Of a DNA stretch of 25,684 nt, positions 1 through 7,961 are shown piece by piece. This stretch comes from M55B167 sp046482825 (GTDB lineage: Bacteria; Verrucomicrobiota; Kiritimatiellia; RFP12; UBA1067), in assembly GCA_046482825.1 (NCBI GenBank), contig JAWOEI010000094.1:1-25684 (forward strand). Direction: 5' to 3'. Numbering within the stretch: the first letter of the stretch is position 1; each line of letters begins with the position of its first letter. The notes beneath the pieces were generated by a model. The model had not been told where the DNA came from, did no database searches, and saw only the letters and a program-made list of their open reading frames with translations. The position numbers were made by a program, and so were the translations under genes.

Positions 1-151
1 GTTACGATTTTCATTATAATCAAGGATATGCATTTAAAAGTCGCTGATATTATGTTGCGTAAATTACTCAGGAATTAATTATAAGTGTCGAATACAAGGC
101 TGTTTCCGAATGTTTACCAGAGGTCGCAACATAATATACCTCGCAACATAA

Positions 152-183
152 CTGCGATTATGTTGCGCGCAACATAATCGCAG
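152..183. repeat. 32-bp perfect palindrome
   Basis: CTGCGATTATGTTGCG is followed directly by its exact reverse complement CGCAACATAATCGCAG, with no spacer. Further half-sites lie at 49-59 (inverted), 125-135 and 142-151 (direct). The palindrome ends 35 bp upstream of the -35 box of the promoter at 219-247. It could be a dimeric regulator's operator, a recombinase site or a cruciform. The lack of a loop and of a T-run argues against an intrinsic terminator. Its role is unknown. Confidence 0.85.
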
Positions 184-218
184 ATGCGCCCCTAAAAGTA
201 TCAAATCGAATGACGGAT

Positions 219-247
219 TTGACAGCATATCGATGATTCAGTATAAT
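219..247 (+). promoter_or_regulatory. Consensus sigma-70 promoter of the aminotransferase gene
   Basis: TTGACA at 219-224 and TATAAT at 242-247 are separated by exactly 17 bp, so both hexamers and the spacer are ideal. Transcription would begin near 254, leaving a leader of about 79 nt before the ATG at 333. Such a strong core promoter next to a palindrome cluster suggests that the promoter is repressed or modulated. Confidence 0.8.
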
Positions 248-332
248 CCCACAGCAACAGGAATAAAGGTCGTTATCGCCTGTAAACCATATCAAAGCGG
301 ATCATAGCTAAAACTCTCCAGTTAAGGAAAAA

Positions 333-1634
333 ATGTCACAAAAACTTCATGAACTGGCTGTTGAACTCAATAACACTCTCAGCTCAGACAACAAGCCCAT
401 AGCCGCAATGCTTTCCGAACGCGGCAAGCGCGCCTATTTCCCGTCCAGAGGAATCCTGGGGCAGAGCGCGGAGGCCAGAGGAGCGGAGATCAACGGCACA
501 ATAGGCACAGCATTTGAAAATGACGGATCCCCTCTCACTCTGGAATGTCTGTCTGAGAGGGTAGGACTTGATAAAAAAGCTTTTTTATACACACCCAGTT
601 ATGGACTCCCGGCACTGCGGAAAAAATGGCGGGAGATGATGCTTGAAAAGAATCCGTCTCTGGCAGGCAGATCATTCAGCACCCCTGTTGTCACCCATGC
701 CCTTACCCACGGACTGAGCATAGCCTCTTTTCTTTTCATAGATCAGGGCGACAAGGTAATTCTTCCCGACCTCTACTGGGACAACTATGATCTGCTCATG
801 CATGAAGGTTACGGTGCAAAACTTACAACCTTTCCCATGTTTGAAAACAACCTGTTCAACACTGCAGGTCTGGAAAAACTGCTTATGTCAGAGGGCGAAA
901 AGAAAATTGTCCTCCTGAATTTCCCCAACAACCCGACTGGTTTCACGGCAACAATAGAATGCGCCGCCGGGATAAAGGATGTAATTGTCAACGCGGCTGA
1001 AAAGGGTAAAAAACTGATTGTTCTGATTGACGATGCCTACTTCGGTCTGGTTTATAAAGACGGAATACACACAGAATCTCTTTTCGCCGATTTTGCAGAC
1101 TGCCACAGCAACGTACTGGCTGTTAAAATGGACGGTCCCACCAAAGAGGACTATGTCTGGGGATTCCGGACCGGATTCATCACCTTCTCTTCAAAGAACT
1201 GCGATGAGGCCGCATATAAAGCGCTGGAGGCGAAAACTGCTGGCTGTGTAAGGGGCTCGATATCCAGCACTTCCAGTCTGGCACAGCACTATCTCATGAG
1301 CATTTACGAACTGCCGGAATACAAACAGCAGAAACAGGAGAAATTCAAAACTCTGAAAGAACGCTACGATCGTATTTCTCATATATTCAGGGAACACCCC
1401 GAGTATGCGGAATCTTTCACCCCAATGCCTTTCAACTCAGGTTATTTCATGTGCGTCAAGCCGCTGAATGTTGATACGGAAATCCTACGCCGACACCTGC
1501 TTGAAAAATACGATACCGGACTCATCACGCTTTCCGGCCTGTTGCGCATTGCATACTCATCCGTACCCATAAACAAACTTGACAAGCTCTTTGCCAACAT
1601 ACACAGCGCAGTGCAGGATTTGCAACAAATCTGA
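333..1634 (+). CDS. PLP-dependent aminotransferase, class I/II
   Basis: A 433-residue fold-type I aminotransferase. The visible signature motifs are NFPNNPTG (the Asn-Pro-Pro-Thr-Gly loop that contacts the cofactor ring), IDDAYFG (the Asp that pairs with the pyridine nitrogen and the Tyr that contacts the cofactor), and PTKEDYVWGFRTG. Lys271 in the last motif is the expected Schiff-base lysine, and the Arg after it a phosphate or substrate contact. The length matches cytosolic aspartate/aromatic-type enzymes of COG0436. No signal peptide is seen, so it is cytoplasmic. The substrate cannot be named from sequence. The start follows an AAGGAAAAA purine stretch and a strong promoter. The gene stands before a CBM9-like protein and a nucleoside phosphorylase, with no obvious shared pathway. 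Confidence 0.9.
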   Translation: MSQKLHELAVELNNTLSSDNKPIAAMLSERGKRAYFPSRGILGQSAEARGAEINGTIGTAFENDGSPLTLECLSERVGLDKKAFLYTPSYGLPALRKKWREMMLEKNPSLAGRSFSTPVVTHALTHGLSIASFLFIDQGDKVILPDLYWDNYDLLMHEGYGAKLTTFPMFENNLFNTAGLEKLLMSEGEKKIVLLNFPNNPTGFTATIECAAGIKDVIVNAAEKGKKLIVLIDDAYFGLVYKDGIHTESLFADFADCHSNVLAVKMDGPTKEDYVWGFRTGFITFSSKNCDEAAYKALEAKTAGCVRGSISSTSSLAQHYLMSIYELPEYKQQKQEKFKTLKERYDRISHIFREHPEYAESFTPMPFNSGYFMCVKPLNVDTEILRRHLLEKYDTGLITLSGLLRIAYSSVPINKLDKLFANIHSAVQDLQQI

Positions 1635-1665
1635 GGACATCAGCGTCCCGTCAGTCTTCACCCGT

Positions 1666-1694
1666 AAAAAAGGGGGAGGGGGGGGGCTTCGCCC
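1666..1694 (+). repeat. Homopurine A6-G5-A-G9 tract with short GC hairpin
   Basis: Between the aminotransferase stop and the next gene lies a run of six A, five G, one A and nine G (1666-1686). It merges into GGGC-TTC-GCCC (1684-1694). The small hairpin has no T-run, so it is a poor intrinsic terminator. A nine-G run is prone to slipped-strand changes in length, and also to sequencing error. Confidence 0.6.
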
Positions 1695-1747
1695 GGACAA
1701 CAGGAATGTGTAGCATTTCAGGCTGCAGGCTGTCATTTAAAATTCAG

Positions 1748-2398
1748 ATGAAAAGCTATAAAGTTAACAGAATCGACAAAAAACCGCTTTGCACTGTTGA
1801 ATTTTCAAAAGCCGAAGTCGGAAATATCGATCAGATCCGTGAAGAGTCATCCAGCCATCATCCACCTACCGCATTCGCCCTTCTTCACGACAAGCGCAAT
1901 TTGTATCTGCGTTTTGATATTGATGATCAGTATGTTAAATCAGTCCATACAGAACTGCACTCCGCAGTATCTCAGGACAGCTGCGTTGAATTCTTTGTAC
2001 GTCCGAAATCGGATAAAGGGTACTTCAACTTTGAAACCAATGCGGGAGGAACTCTTCTCGCCTCATATATTGAAGACTGGACACGCACACCCGACGGATT
2101 CCGGCAATTCCGGAAACTGCCCGTAGAGCTCTGCCGGAAAATCGAGATCATTTCCTCTCTTCCCCGCACTGTGTATCCGGAGATCAAAACCCCCGCAAAA
2201 TGGCACGTAGCACTGAAAATACCTGTAGTCATTCTGGAAGAGTTCACTGGAAAGCTTTCATGTGATTCCGGTAGTTTATGGCGAGCCAATTTTTATAAAT
2301 GCGCCGGCAAAACATCACATCCACACTGGCTCAGCTGGTCGCCTGTGAAAAAACTCAATTTTCATGTGCCTGATGAGTTCGGTGAACTTGAATTCTGA
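1748..2398 (+). CDS. CBM9-like (DOMON-type) carbohydrate-binding protein
   Basis: A protein of about 216 residues from the ATG at 1748. An in-frame ATG at 1706 would add 14 residues that look unlike the domain; neither start has a well-spaced Shine-Dalgarno. The whole product resembles the CBM9-like group of bacterial proteins. Characteristic stretches are LYLRFDIDD, then DSCVEFFVRP, then GYFNFETNAGGTLLAS, followed by a tryptophan-rich sheet ending in HWLSWSPV. In this family the beta-sandwich binds sugars or occurs alone in small proteins of unknown role. No signal peptide is seen, so a periplasmic or extracellular role is not supported. It is 29 bp before the phosphorylase gene and may be co-transcribed with it. 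The function is uncertain beyond the fold. Confidence 0.7.
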   Translation: MKSYKVNRIDKKPLCTVEFSKAEVGNIDQIREESSSHHPPTAFALLHDKRNLYLRFDIDDQYVKSVHTELHSAVSQDSCVEFFVRPKSDKGYFNFETNAGGTLLASYIEDWTRTPDGFRQFRKLPVELCRKIEIISSLPRTVYPEIKTPAKWHVALKIPVVILEEFTGKLSCDSGSLWRANFYKCAGKTSHPHWLSWSPVKKLNFHVPDEFGELEF

Positions 2399-2427
2399 GC
2401 AACATACAAACTGATGAGCTACAAAAC

Positions 2428-3246
2428 ATGAAAACAGAACTTTTTGACGCCGCACAGAAATCACTGCCGAGCATCTGCTTTGAAAAAACGCCTGATTGCG
2501 GTCTTATCCTTGGATCAGGCTGGAGCAAGGTACTCGAGACCGACAACCGGATACTACGTGTGCCGTATGAAGATATTGATGGACTAGGAAAAGGCAGAGT
2601 CGCAGGACACGCCGGCGAAATGATGCTATTTGAACGTCAAAATAAACTGATCTGCGCTTTTATGGGACGACGTCACTGGTACGAAGGGACAGGCTGGGAA
2701 CCGGTTGTCATGCCTGTGGAAATCATGCGCCGGATGGGAATCAGACGCATGCTGATAACCAATGCCGCAGGAGGTATCAACCCCTCGTTCAGCCCCGGCG
2801 ACCTGATGATCATACGCGATCATATCAATACCAGCGGCATCAATCCTCTGATCGGTGAAACAGTAGAAGGCTGGGGCTCCCGTTTCCCTGATCAGTCCAA
2901 AGTCTATAGTCCTGGGTTGATCAACCTTATGCGCAAGGCGTCAGCCGATTGTGATATTTCCCTTTCAGATGGAATCTATGCTTTCACAACCGGGCCGGGA
3001 TATGAAACTCCAGCTGAGATCCGCGCCTATGCTGGCATGGGCGCGGATGCCGTCGGAATGTCAACAGTACCTGAAGCCATAGTGGCATCCGCAGCTGGCA
3101 TCGAACTGGCGGCCCTCAGCTGTATAACCAATATGGCGGCGGGAATCAGCGGTCCCCATCTCTCACACGATGAGGTTATCAGACAGACCGGAAAAAGTGC
3201 CCCGCTTATGTCAGCACTTATTGATACATTTCTTAAACGGATTTAG
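2428..3246 (+). CDS. punA: Purine nucleoside phosphorylase (trimeric PNP, class I)
   Basis: A 272-residue enzyme that phosphorolyses purine nucleosides to the free base and (deoxy)ribose-1-phosphate in purine salvage. The trimeric PNP/MTAP family motifs occur in order: GSGWS with Ser30; GHAGE with His61; GRRHWYEG (residues 80-87; Arg, His, Tyr and Glu for phosphate and ribose); ITNAAGG (110-116); TGPGYETPAE with Glu193; GMST with Met211-Ser212; ITNMAAG with Asn235; and His247 in LSHDEV. An Asn at position 235 is the family hallmark of 6-oxopurine (inosine/guanosine) specificity, as opposed to MTA phosphorylase. The length is normal, and the enzyme is cytosolic. The gene ends convergently with the M16 protease gene. 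Confidence 0.93.
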   Translation: MKTELFDAAQKSLPSICFEKTPDCGLILGSGWSKVLETDNRILRVPYEDIDGLGKGRVAGHAGEMMLFERQNKLICAFMGRRHWYEGTGWEPVVMPVEIMRRMGIRRMLITNAAGGINPSFSPGDLMIIRDHINTSGINPLIGETVEGWGSRFPDQSKVYSPGLINLMRKASADCDISLSDGIYAFTTGPGYETPAEIRAYAGMGADAVGMSTVPEAIVASAAGIELAALSCITNMAAGISGPHLSHDEVIRQTGKSAPLMSALIDTFLKRI

Positions 3247-3419
3247 ACCATTCACCTGAGTGCAAAACAAATATATTGGTCTTCAGCAACATGTCGTCGC
3301 TGGTAAATCTACAGGCCCGGATTGTTACAACGTATCCCGCTTGCAGACGAAGACAGATGGCATACAGCCACAGTTTCGTTGAGTCGTATCGGGGCGGGCG
3401 CATCGGCTTACAACGCTTA

Positions 3420-4700
3420 TTACAGCTGCACTGATTCCAGCCAACGCTTTTTATCAATACTGAGCTCATTCGGAGCCACAACAGCCAGCGTCATATTATC
3501 TCCTGTCAGAATTTCGGCTATCAGAGCCTCCACATCCTCAATCTGTACAGCTTTTATTCCCGAAAGCATCTCTTCAGGGCTGCGGACATGCCTATAGTTG
3601 AGATACGACTCACCCAGAAAGTTCATCCTGCTACCGACACTTTCCAATGCAAGCCTGAAAGTCCCCTGCAGATACTTTTGAGTCCGGTTAAGTTCATCTT
3701 CACCAATACCGTTCTCACTCAGTTTCCTGAGTTCGGATGCCGTAAGTTCAAGCGCTGAAAAGGCCCGGCTGGCATCAAAACCGCCACTGATCGAAAATAT
3801 GCCGCCGTCACTGAAGAGTTGATAGCCGGACTGAATCGAGTAACACAATCCATGACGTTCGCGCACACTCTGAAAAAGGCGTGAACTCATATTCTCTCCC
3901 AGCAAAGCGTTCAGGACACGCAGAGCGTAGCGCCGCCGATCATGTCTTCCGAAGATCCGGAAGCCGATAACCGCATGCACCTGACTGATTTCCTTCCCGG
4001 TGACAATCAGATCATCTTGGGTACAGGCACTGTTCAGCTCAGCCGGGAGATAAGCTTCTCCGGCAGGAAGCATACCGAAATACTTTTCAACACATTGAAC
4101 ACAGTCGCTATGATTCAGTTTTCCGGCAAAAGCCATAACGGTTGAAGATGGACGATAATAAGCGTCTTTGAATTCCGCCAGACAATCGTGATCAAGGCGG
4201 CTCAGACTTTCCTCATTCCCGGCAACAGGACGTCCAAGGGCGTGTTCTTTGAACATGGCTTCCTGCAGTGTTTCCTGAACCTGATGATATGGGAGATCCT
4301 GATACATTTTTATCTCTTCCATGATCACTTCGCGTTCACGTTCAATCTCATCATCTGCCAGCAGTGAATTAACATACATATCTGCAAGCACATCAACTGA
4401 ATTCTCCATATATTCGCATGGCAGCCGGGTGTAGTAGCACGTGCTTTCCTCCTGCGTATAGGCATTGATGTATCCGCCGCAACCTTCAATTATACGTGTG
4501 ATATCCAGCGACGAACGCGATGGAGTGCCTTTGAACAGCATATGTTCAAGGAAGTGGCTGAATCCGGCTTCAGAATCTGACTCATAACGCCCTCCTGCAC
4601 GTATCCATATCCCGGCAGAAACACTTTCGGCATCAGGGTCAGCGGTCGAGAGCACAGTCATCCCGTTGGAAAGAGTTGTTATCTGTATATTATCCAGCAT
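3420..4700 (-). CDS. M16 family zinc metallopeptidase
   Basis: A 426-residue protein of the pitrilysin/mitochondrial-processing-peptidase family, subfamily M16B by size. The inverted zinc motif HFLEH is present, with His49, catalytic Glu52 and His53. Glu129 in VIMEEI, 76 residues beyond His53, is the expected third zinc ligand. The N-terminal catalytic half (about 1-210) is followed by the inactive-type C-terminal half, which has the usual SSRLFQSVRERHGLCYS segment. This is a single active subunit with its own partner half. No signal peptide is seen, so it is probably cytoplasmic. It is the last gene of the leftward run, 98 bp after hisA. Its substrate is unknown; related bacterial enzymes degrade peptides. 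Confidence 0.9.
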   Translation of the reverse strand: MLDNIQITTLSNGMTVLSTADPDAESVSAGIWIRAGGRYESDSEAGFSHFLEHMLFKGTPSRSSLDITRIIEGCGGYINAYTQEESTCYYTRLPCEYMENSVDVLADMYVNSLLADDEIEREREVIMEEIKMYQDLPYHQVQETLQEAMFKEHALGRPVAGNEESLSRLDHDCLAEFKDAYYRPSSTVMAFAGKLNHSDCVQCVEKYFGMLPAGEAYLPAELNSACTQDDLIVTGKEISQVHAVIGFRIFGRHDRRRYALRVLNALLGENMSSRLFQSVRERHGLCYSIQSGYQLFSDGGIFSISGGFDASRAFSALELTASELRKLSENGIGEDELNRTQKYLQGTFRLALESVGSRMNFLGESYLNYRHVRSPEEMLSGIKAVQIEDVEALIAEILTGDNMTLAVVAPNELSIDKKRWLESVQL

Positions 4701-4798
4701 AAAAGCGTTCTTAAATGCGCAAATGCGCAGGTTCTGAGAGATTAAAGTGCGTGCCGCCTACCGGTAGCACGCCCTGCAAAAAGTTGTCCGGCTGCTGA

Positions 4799-5530
4799 TT
4801 AAGCGTCTTCCTCCGCAGCAGCGCACATTGCAGCAAGAGTTGTCCTGCCGTCATAAAAGGCTTTTCCGACTATTGCACCGTATAAATTACTGTAGCCGAG
4901 TGCCTTTAATGCCGCCACATGCTCCGGAGTGCTGACCCCCCCTGATGCAATCACATTACAGGAAACCGCAGCACAGATTTCCCCTGTCGCATCCAGATTT
5001 GGTCCCGCAAGCATTCCATCGGTTGCGGTATCCGTATAGATTATAGTCTTAACGCCGGCATCCTCCACTCTCCTTGCCAGATCAACCGCACGCGTAGCTG
5101 TGGTTTCCACCCATCCGCGCACCTGCACAAAACCGTCTCCGGCATCAATGCCGACTGCTATGACATCACCGAAACGATCCACCAGAGAACGAAGCGCATC
5201 AGTATTTTCCAATCCGCGTGTACCGAGAATAGTACGGGTCACCCCGGCGTCCACCAGCTGCTCAATATGTTCATCGGCACGGAGCCCGCCGCCGACCTCC
5301 ACGGGTATCCTAAGGCCTTCAACAATATCACGGATAATTCCGGTATGAGCGGGAGCTCCTTTAAAGGCACCGTCGAGATCCACCACATGAATTTCCCGGG
5401 CCCCCTGTTCCATCCATTTACAGGCCTGAGCTACAGGATCGTCAGAATAAACTGTCACCGCATCCGCTCGGCCCTGCCGCAGACGAACGCACTTTCCATC
5501 TTTCAGATCAATTGCGGGGAGAATAATCAT
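4799..5530 (-). CDS. hisA: HisA, ProFAR isomerase
   Basis: A 243-residue (beta/alpha)8 barrel enzyme. It converts the open aminoaldose ProFAR to PRFAR in the fourth step of histidine synthesis. The ends of the barrel show the family pattern: PAIDL with catalytic Asp8, VDLDGAF, VEVGGGLR (phosphate loop), and GIDAGDG with the second catalytic Asp at 129. YTDTATDGM and IASGGVS supply the second phosphate site. The length is standard. The opening MIILPAID is typical for the family, which supports the start. It lies downstream of hisB but is separated by 195 bp, and no hisH or hisF flanks it. It is HisA rather than HisF, because the order of motifs and the VRLRQG stretch fit HisA. Confidence 0.95.
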   Translation of the reverse strand: MIILPAIDLKDGKCVRLRQGRADAVTVYSDDPVAQACKWMEQGAREIHVVDLDGAFKGAPAHTGIIRDIVEGLRIPVEVGGGLRADEHIEQLVDAGVTRTILGTRGLENTDALRSLVDRFGDVIAVGIDAGDGFVQVRGWVETTATRAVDLARRVEDAGVKTIIYTDTATDGMLAGPNLDATGEICAAVSCNVIASGGVSTPEHVAALKALGYSNLYGAIVGKAFYDGRTTLAAMCAAAEEDA

Positions 5531-5725
5531 TCCGGAACATCTTTCTATAATTCATTTCATATAATCATTTCAGCGAAGGGCGGAAAACCATGTTGTCGCT
5601 AGCGGCTTTGCAGCCCCCTCCTGCTGTCTCAAGAGCAGAAAACCTACTTGTCAGCCCTTCCCATTGCGGGCGGCAACTGAACTGAAAACAGCAGTTACCG
5701 TTTTGTCAAAACAGGCTGAAACGTC

Positions 5726-6319
5726 CTAATTCACCAAGGTTCCCTTGCTGGAAGGAACTCCCGATTCACGCGGATCAGTTTCCACGGCGGCACGCAACGC
5801 GCGGGCAAAACCCTTAAAGAAAGCTTCGCAGACATGATGAACATCGTCACCCTGTATCTGACGCATATGAATATTCATTCTGCCCTCAACAGAAAATGCA
5901 CGGAAAAACTCTTCAATCAGTTTAACTTCAAAATCGCGCACCATCATATGTTTCATGGGACTTTGGAAAACAATATAAGGTCTTCCGCCGAGATCCACCA
6001 CAGCTTCACACAGCGTTTCATCCATAGGCATCAGAAAAAAACCATAGCGCCGGATACCTTTGCGATCACCCAGGGCCTTGCTGATACAAGCCCCCAGCAC
6101 CAGACCGAGATCCTCAACAGTGTGATGATAGTCCACATGTATGTCACCTGATGCCTTGACCGCAAGATCAATCAAGGAATGCTTTGCCAGTAATTCAAGC
6201 ATATGATCAAGAAACCCTATACCTGTATCAATCTCAAACCGCCCGGTCCCATCCAGATTGATCTTGATCTTAATATCAGTTTCGCGGGTTTTCCGCTCAA
6301 GTTCTGCTTTGCGTTTCAT
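5726..6319 (-). CDS. hisB: HisB, imidazoleglycerol-phosphate dehydratase
   Basis: A monofunctional IGPD of about 197 residues, forming the manganese 24-mer type enzyme of histidine synthesis. The metal and substrate motifs are visible: GIGFLDHML, then VDYHHTVEDLG, then MDETL and the closing FFKGFARALR. No HAD phosphatase domain is fused, unlike E. coli HisB. A longer start at 6331 (four extra residues, MEKT) exists. I prefer the ATG at 6319, because the GGAGA in those codons gives it a well-spaced Shine-Dalgarno. The gene follows tatC by about 150 bp in the same direction. Confidence 0.94.
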   Translation of the reverse strand: MKRKAELERKTRETDIKIKINLDGTGRFEIDTGIGFLDHMLELLAKHSLIDLAVKASGDIHVDYHHTVEDLGLVLGACISKALGDRKGIRRYGFFLMPMDETLCEAVVDLGGRPYIVFQSPMKHMMVRDFEVKLIEEFFRAFSVEGRMNIHMRQIQGDDVHHVCEAFFKGFARALRAAVETDPRESGVPSSKGTLVN

Positions 6320-6417
6320 AGTTTTCTCCATCTGAAAATAACGATTTACTCATTTTATCCGATTCCGCACAGTGAAGAGCGCAGAGCGCATGTCCTGTCT
6401 TGTAAGTCGTCATATTT

Positions 6418-6447
6418 CTTCGCCATGCTCCATGCCATGCACTATGC
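6418..6447. repeat. Low-complexity CATG-rich stretch
   Basis: In the gap between tatC and hisB, short CATG/CATGC units recur (CATGCTCCATGCCATGC on the plus strand). Nearby at 6378-6390 is AGAGCGCAGAGCG, a doubled AGAGCGC unit. It looks like slipped-strand expansion. No gene is supported here: a small ORF that spans it overlaps both tatC and hisB out of frame. Confidence 0.4.
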
Positions 6448-6468
6448 CTTTTGTGCGCAGCACGGACA

Positions 6469-7287
6469 TTACTCAGTTTTTTCATGCGATCCGTCATCTC
6501 TGTTACGGCGGGATTTCTTCGTCATCTCACGCAGACTGATAATCCAGATACACAGCTCATACAGCACACACATGGGAAGAGCCATGATTATCTGGGAAAC
6601 CGGATCAGGCGGTGTAAGAAGCATGGCCATTGCAAAAGTAAGTACAATGGCTATGCGGCGCTTGCTCCGCAGGCTCTCTGCGGAAACAAGTCCTATCCAT
6701 CCTAAAAGCAGAATTATCAGCGGAACCTGAAAAGCAATACCGAAAGCAATAATAGTTTTCAGGACGATTGAGATATGATCTTCAATCCGTATGACCTCCA
6801 CAGGAATACCCATCCAGCGGTTGATAGCGGCAAAAACCCTGAAAGCCACCTGCAGAGTGTTGGAATACGCCATCCATACACCACCGAGGAAAAGAAGTGT
6901 CGACCCTCCCAGACAAAAAACAATCGCAGAACGTTCACTTCGCTTCAGACCGGGAAAAACAAAACGCATTATAAAAAAAAGCAATGCGGGCAGACTGAGA
7001 GCCGTCCCCCCCCAGAGCATAATCTTCAGAATTATATCGATTCCTATAGTCCAGGAAAGGCCCTGAACCATATCAACACTCTGGTCGGCCGGGGCAAGCA
7101 GCCAGGCCTTGATATATGGTGATACAGGCACAATGCCGATAACACACACTGCCCAGGCCAGAAGACAACGCACAACGCACGTGCGTAACTCGATAAGATG
7201 CTCAATAAACGGACGCGGAGGATCATTGTATTCATTTTCCGATGCATCGCTGCCGGGTTCATTGGTTCCAAAACGGCCAAGCTTCAT
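6469..7287 (-). CDS. tatC: TatC, twin-arginine translocase subunit
   Basis: A 272-residue polytopic inner-membrane protein, the signal-peptide receptor of the Tat system for folded proteins. After a hydrophilic 25-residue leader comes PFIEHLIELR, the conserved cytoplasmic motif of TatC. About six hydrophobic segments follow, with the typical loop RFVFPGLKRSERS; its Glu matches E. coli Glu103. LTPPDPVSQ follows, then the final helices and a basic tail (KKSRRNRDD). Length and topology are as expected. The ATG overlaps the tatA stop in an ATGA, which shows tight translational coupling. Confidence 0.95.
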   Translation of the reverse strand: MKLGRFGTNEPGSDASENEYNDPPRPFIEHLIELRTCVVRCLLAWAVCVIGIVPVSPYIKAWLLAPADQSVDMVQGLSWTIGIDIILKIMLWGGTALSLPALLFFIMRFVFPGLKRSERSAIVFCLGGSTLLFLGGVWMAYSNTLQVAFRVFAAINRWMGIPVEVIRIEDHISIVLKTIIAFGIAFQVPLIILLLGWIGLVSAESLRSKRRIAIVLTFAMAMLLTPPDPVSQIIMALPMCVLYELCIWIISLREMTKKSRRNRDDGSHEKTE

Positions 7288-7802
7288 GCTTTTTCCTCTG
7301 TTGAACCTTTTTTGTCACGGACGTCACTGTCCGAATCTTCCTTATCGGAAGAGCAGACGTTTTCCCCGGAAGAGTTCATCCTATCCGGCATATCGGAACT
7401 TAGCTCCCCCTGAGCATCATCGTCGGCATCCTCTTCAGATTCCCATTCAGACGAAAACTCCTCATTCCCGGGATAATCGTCTTCATCTTCATAGGCACCT
7501 TCATCATAGTCATATGACTCACTGTAAGAGCCGTCGGGATCCTCTTCATCTTCACCGCTTTCAAAATCCACATTGCCAGCGGCTTCGTTCACTGTAGTCT
7601 TTACATCCTGATCCATGTTCATCAGCTGTTCTTTAAATTCATCGGCAGCCCGCCGGAACATCTCCATTGTGCGTCCGAATTTGCGGGCCAGCTCAGGCAG
7701 TTTACGCGGCCCGACCACAACCAGCACCACAACAAACATCATAACCCATTCACTGGCCCCTATCGAACCGCCGAAAAAAGCCATTTCAGGAATAAAACAC
7801 AT
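7284..7802 (-). CDS. tatA: TatA/TatB family translocase subunit with acidic tail
   Basis: A 172-residue Tat pore/receptor subunit. Residues 8-34 give the family core: FGGSIGASEW with a membrane-embedded acidic residue, one hydrophobic helix (VMMFVVVLVVV), then the GPRKLPELAR hinge and an amphipathic helix (to about 60). The GPxxLP hinge is TatB-like, but only one TatA/B gene is present here, so it may serve both roles. The remaining 110 residues or so are strikingly acidic (many Asp, Glu and Ser), far beyond the short tail of a usual TatA. An in-frame ATG at 7784 (MAFFGG) is an alternative start, and neither start has a strong Shine-Dalgarno. It begins an operon with tatC. Confidence 0.88.
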   Translation of the reverse strand: MCFIPEMAFFGGSIGASEWVMMFVVVLVVVGPRKLPELARKFGRTMEMFRRAADEFKEQLMNMDQDVKTTVNEAAGNVDFESGEDEEDPDGSYSESYDYDEGAYEDEDDYPGNEEFSSEWESEEDADDDAQGELSSDMPDRMNSSGENVCSSDKEDSDSDVRDKKGSTEEKA

Positions 7803-7850
7803 AAATAATAATACCCGTAAAAAATCAATCTTTCACAGTAAGAATCTGGC

Positions 7851-7859
7851 ATTATAGCA
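7851..7859 (-). promoter_or_regulatory. Extended -10 promoter for tatA-tatC
   Basis: Read leftward, TGC-TATAAT forms a perfect extended -10 element. No good -35 is seen at the expected distance, which extended -10 promoters tolerate. Transcription would start near 7844, about 42 nt before the tatA ATG at 7802. Confidence 0.55.
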
Positions 7860-7919
7860 CATTAAAGTGCGAACCACATACGTATCCCGCACATAATTCA
7901 CACTTCTTTATGCTGCCGT

Positions 7920-7944
7920 CCGGATTACGCGCAGCGTAATCCGG
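7920..7944. repeat. Perfect 11-bp hairpin downstream of pal
   Basis: CCGGATTACGC and GCGTAATCCGG pair perfectly around a GCA loop. The hairpin lies 17 bp past the stop of the distal pal gene. No T-run follows in either direction, so it is not a standard intrinsic terminator. It may protect the 3' end of the tolB-pal mRNA or cause partial termination before the tat promoter. Confidence 0.7.
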
Positions 7945-7961
7945 TAATCGCCTAAAGAGGA

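Larger units (their letters stand above)
1..332. other. Non-coding upstream region with repeats and promoter
   Basis: No convincing coding region is visible on either strand. The stretch holds five copies of a half-site reading CGCAACATAA or its complement (49-59, 125-135, 142-151, 157-167, 168-178). Two of these form a perfect palindrome. A consensus sigma-70 promoter follows at 219-247. The last 80 bases or so would be the 5' leader of the aminotransferase mRNA. The left edge may belong to the control region of a gene outside the window. Confidence 0.7.

Noticed and set aside
125..183. Integron attC-like site
   Set aside because: The half-sites do not fit the RYYYAAC/GTTRRRY core pattern, and no integrase or cassette is visible.
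2399..2406. Another GCAACATA copy before the phosphorylase gene
   Set aside because: An 8-base match is expected about once by chance in this window; a similar copy lies inside rpoN coding sequence (about 18363).
6203..6730. Plus-strand frame of 175 residues across hisB, the gap and tatC
   Set aside because: It is antisense to two certain genes and the product looks random.
4741..7871. ATTAAAGTGCG shared by the gaps before the M16 and tatA genes
   Set aside because: Shared 11-mers are expected many times by chance in a 25-kb window, and the flanks do not match.
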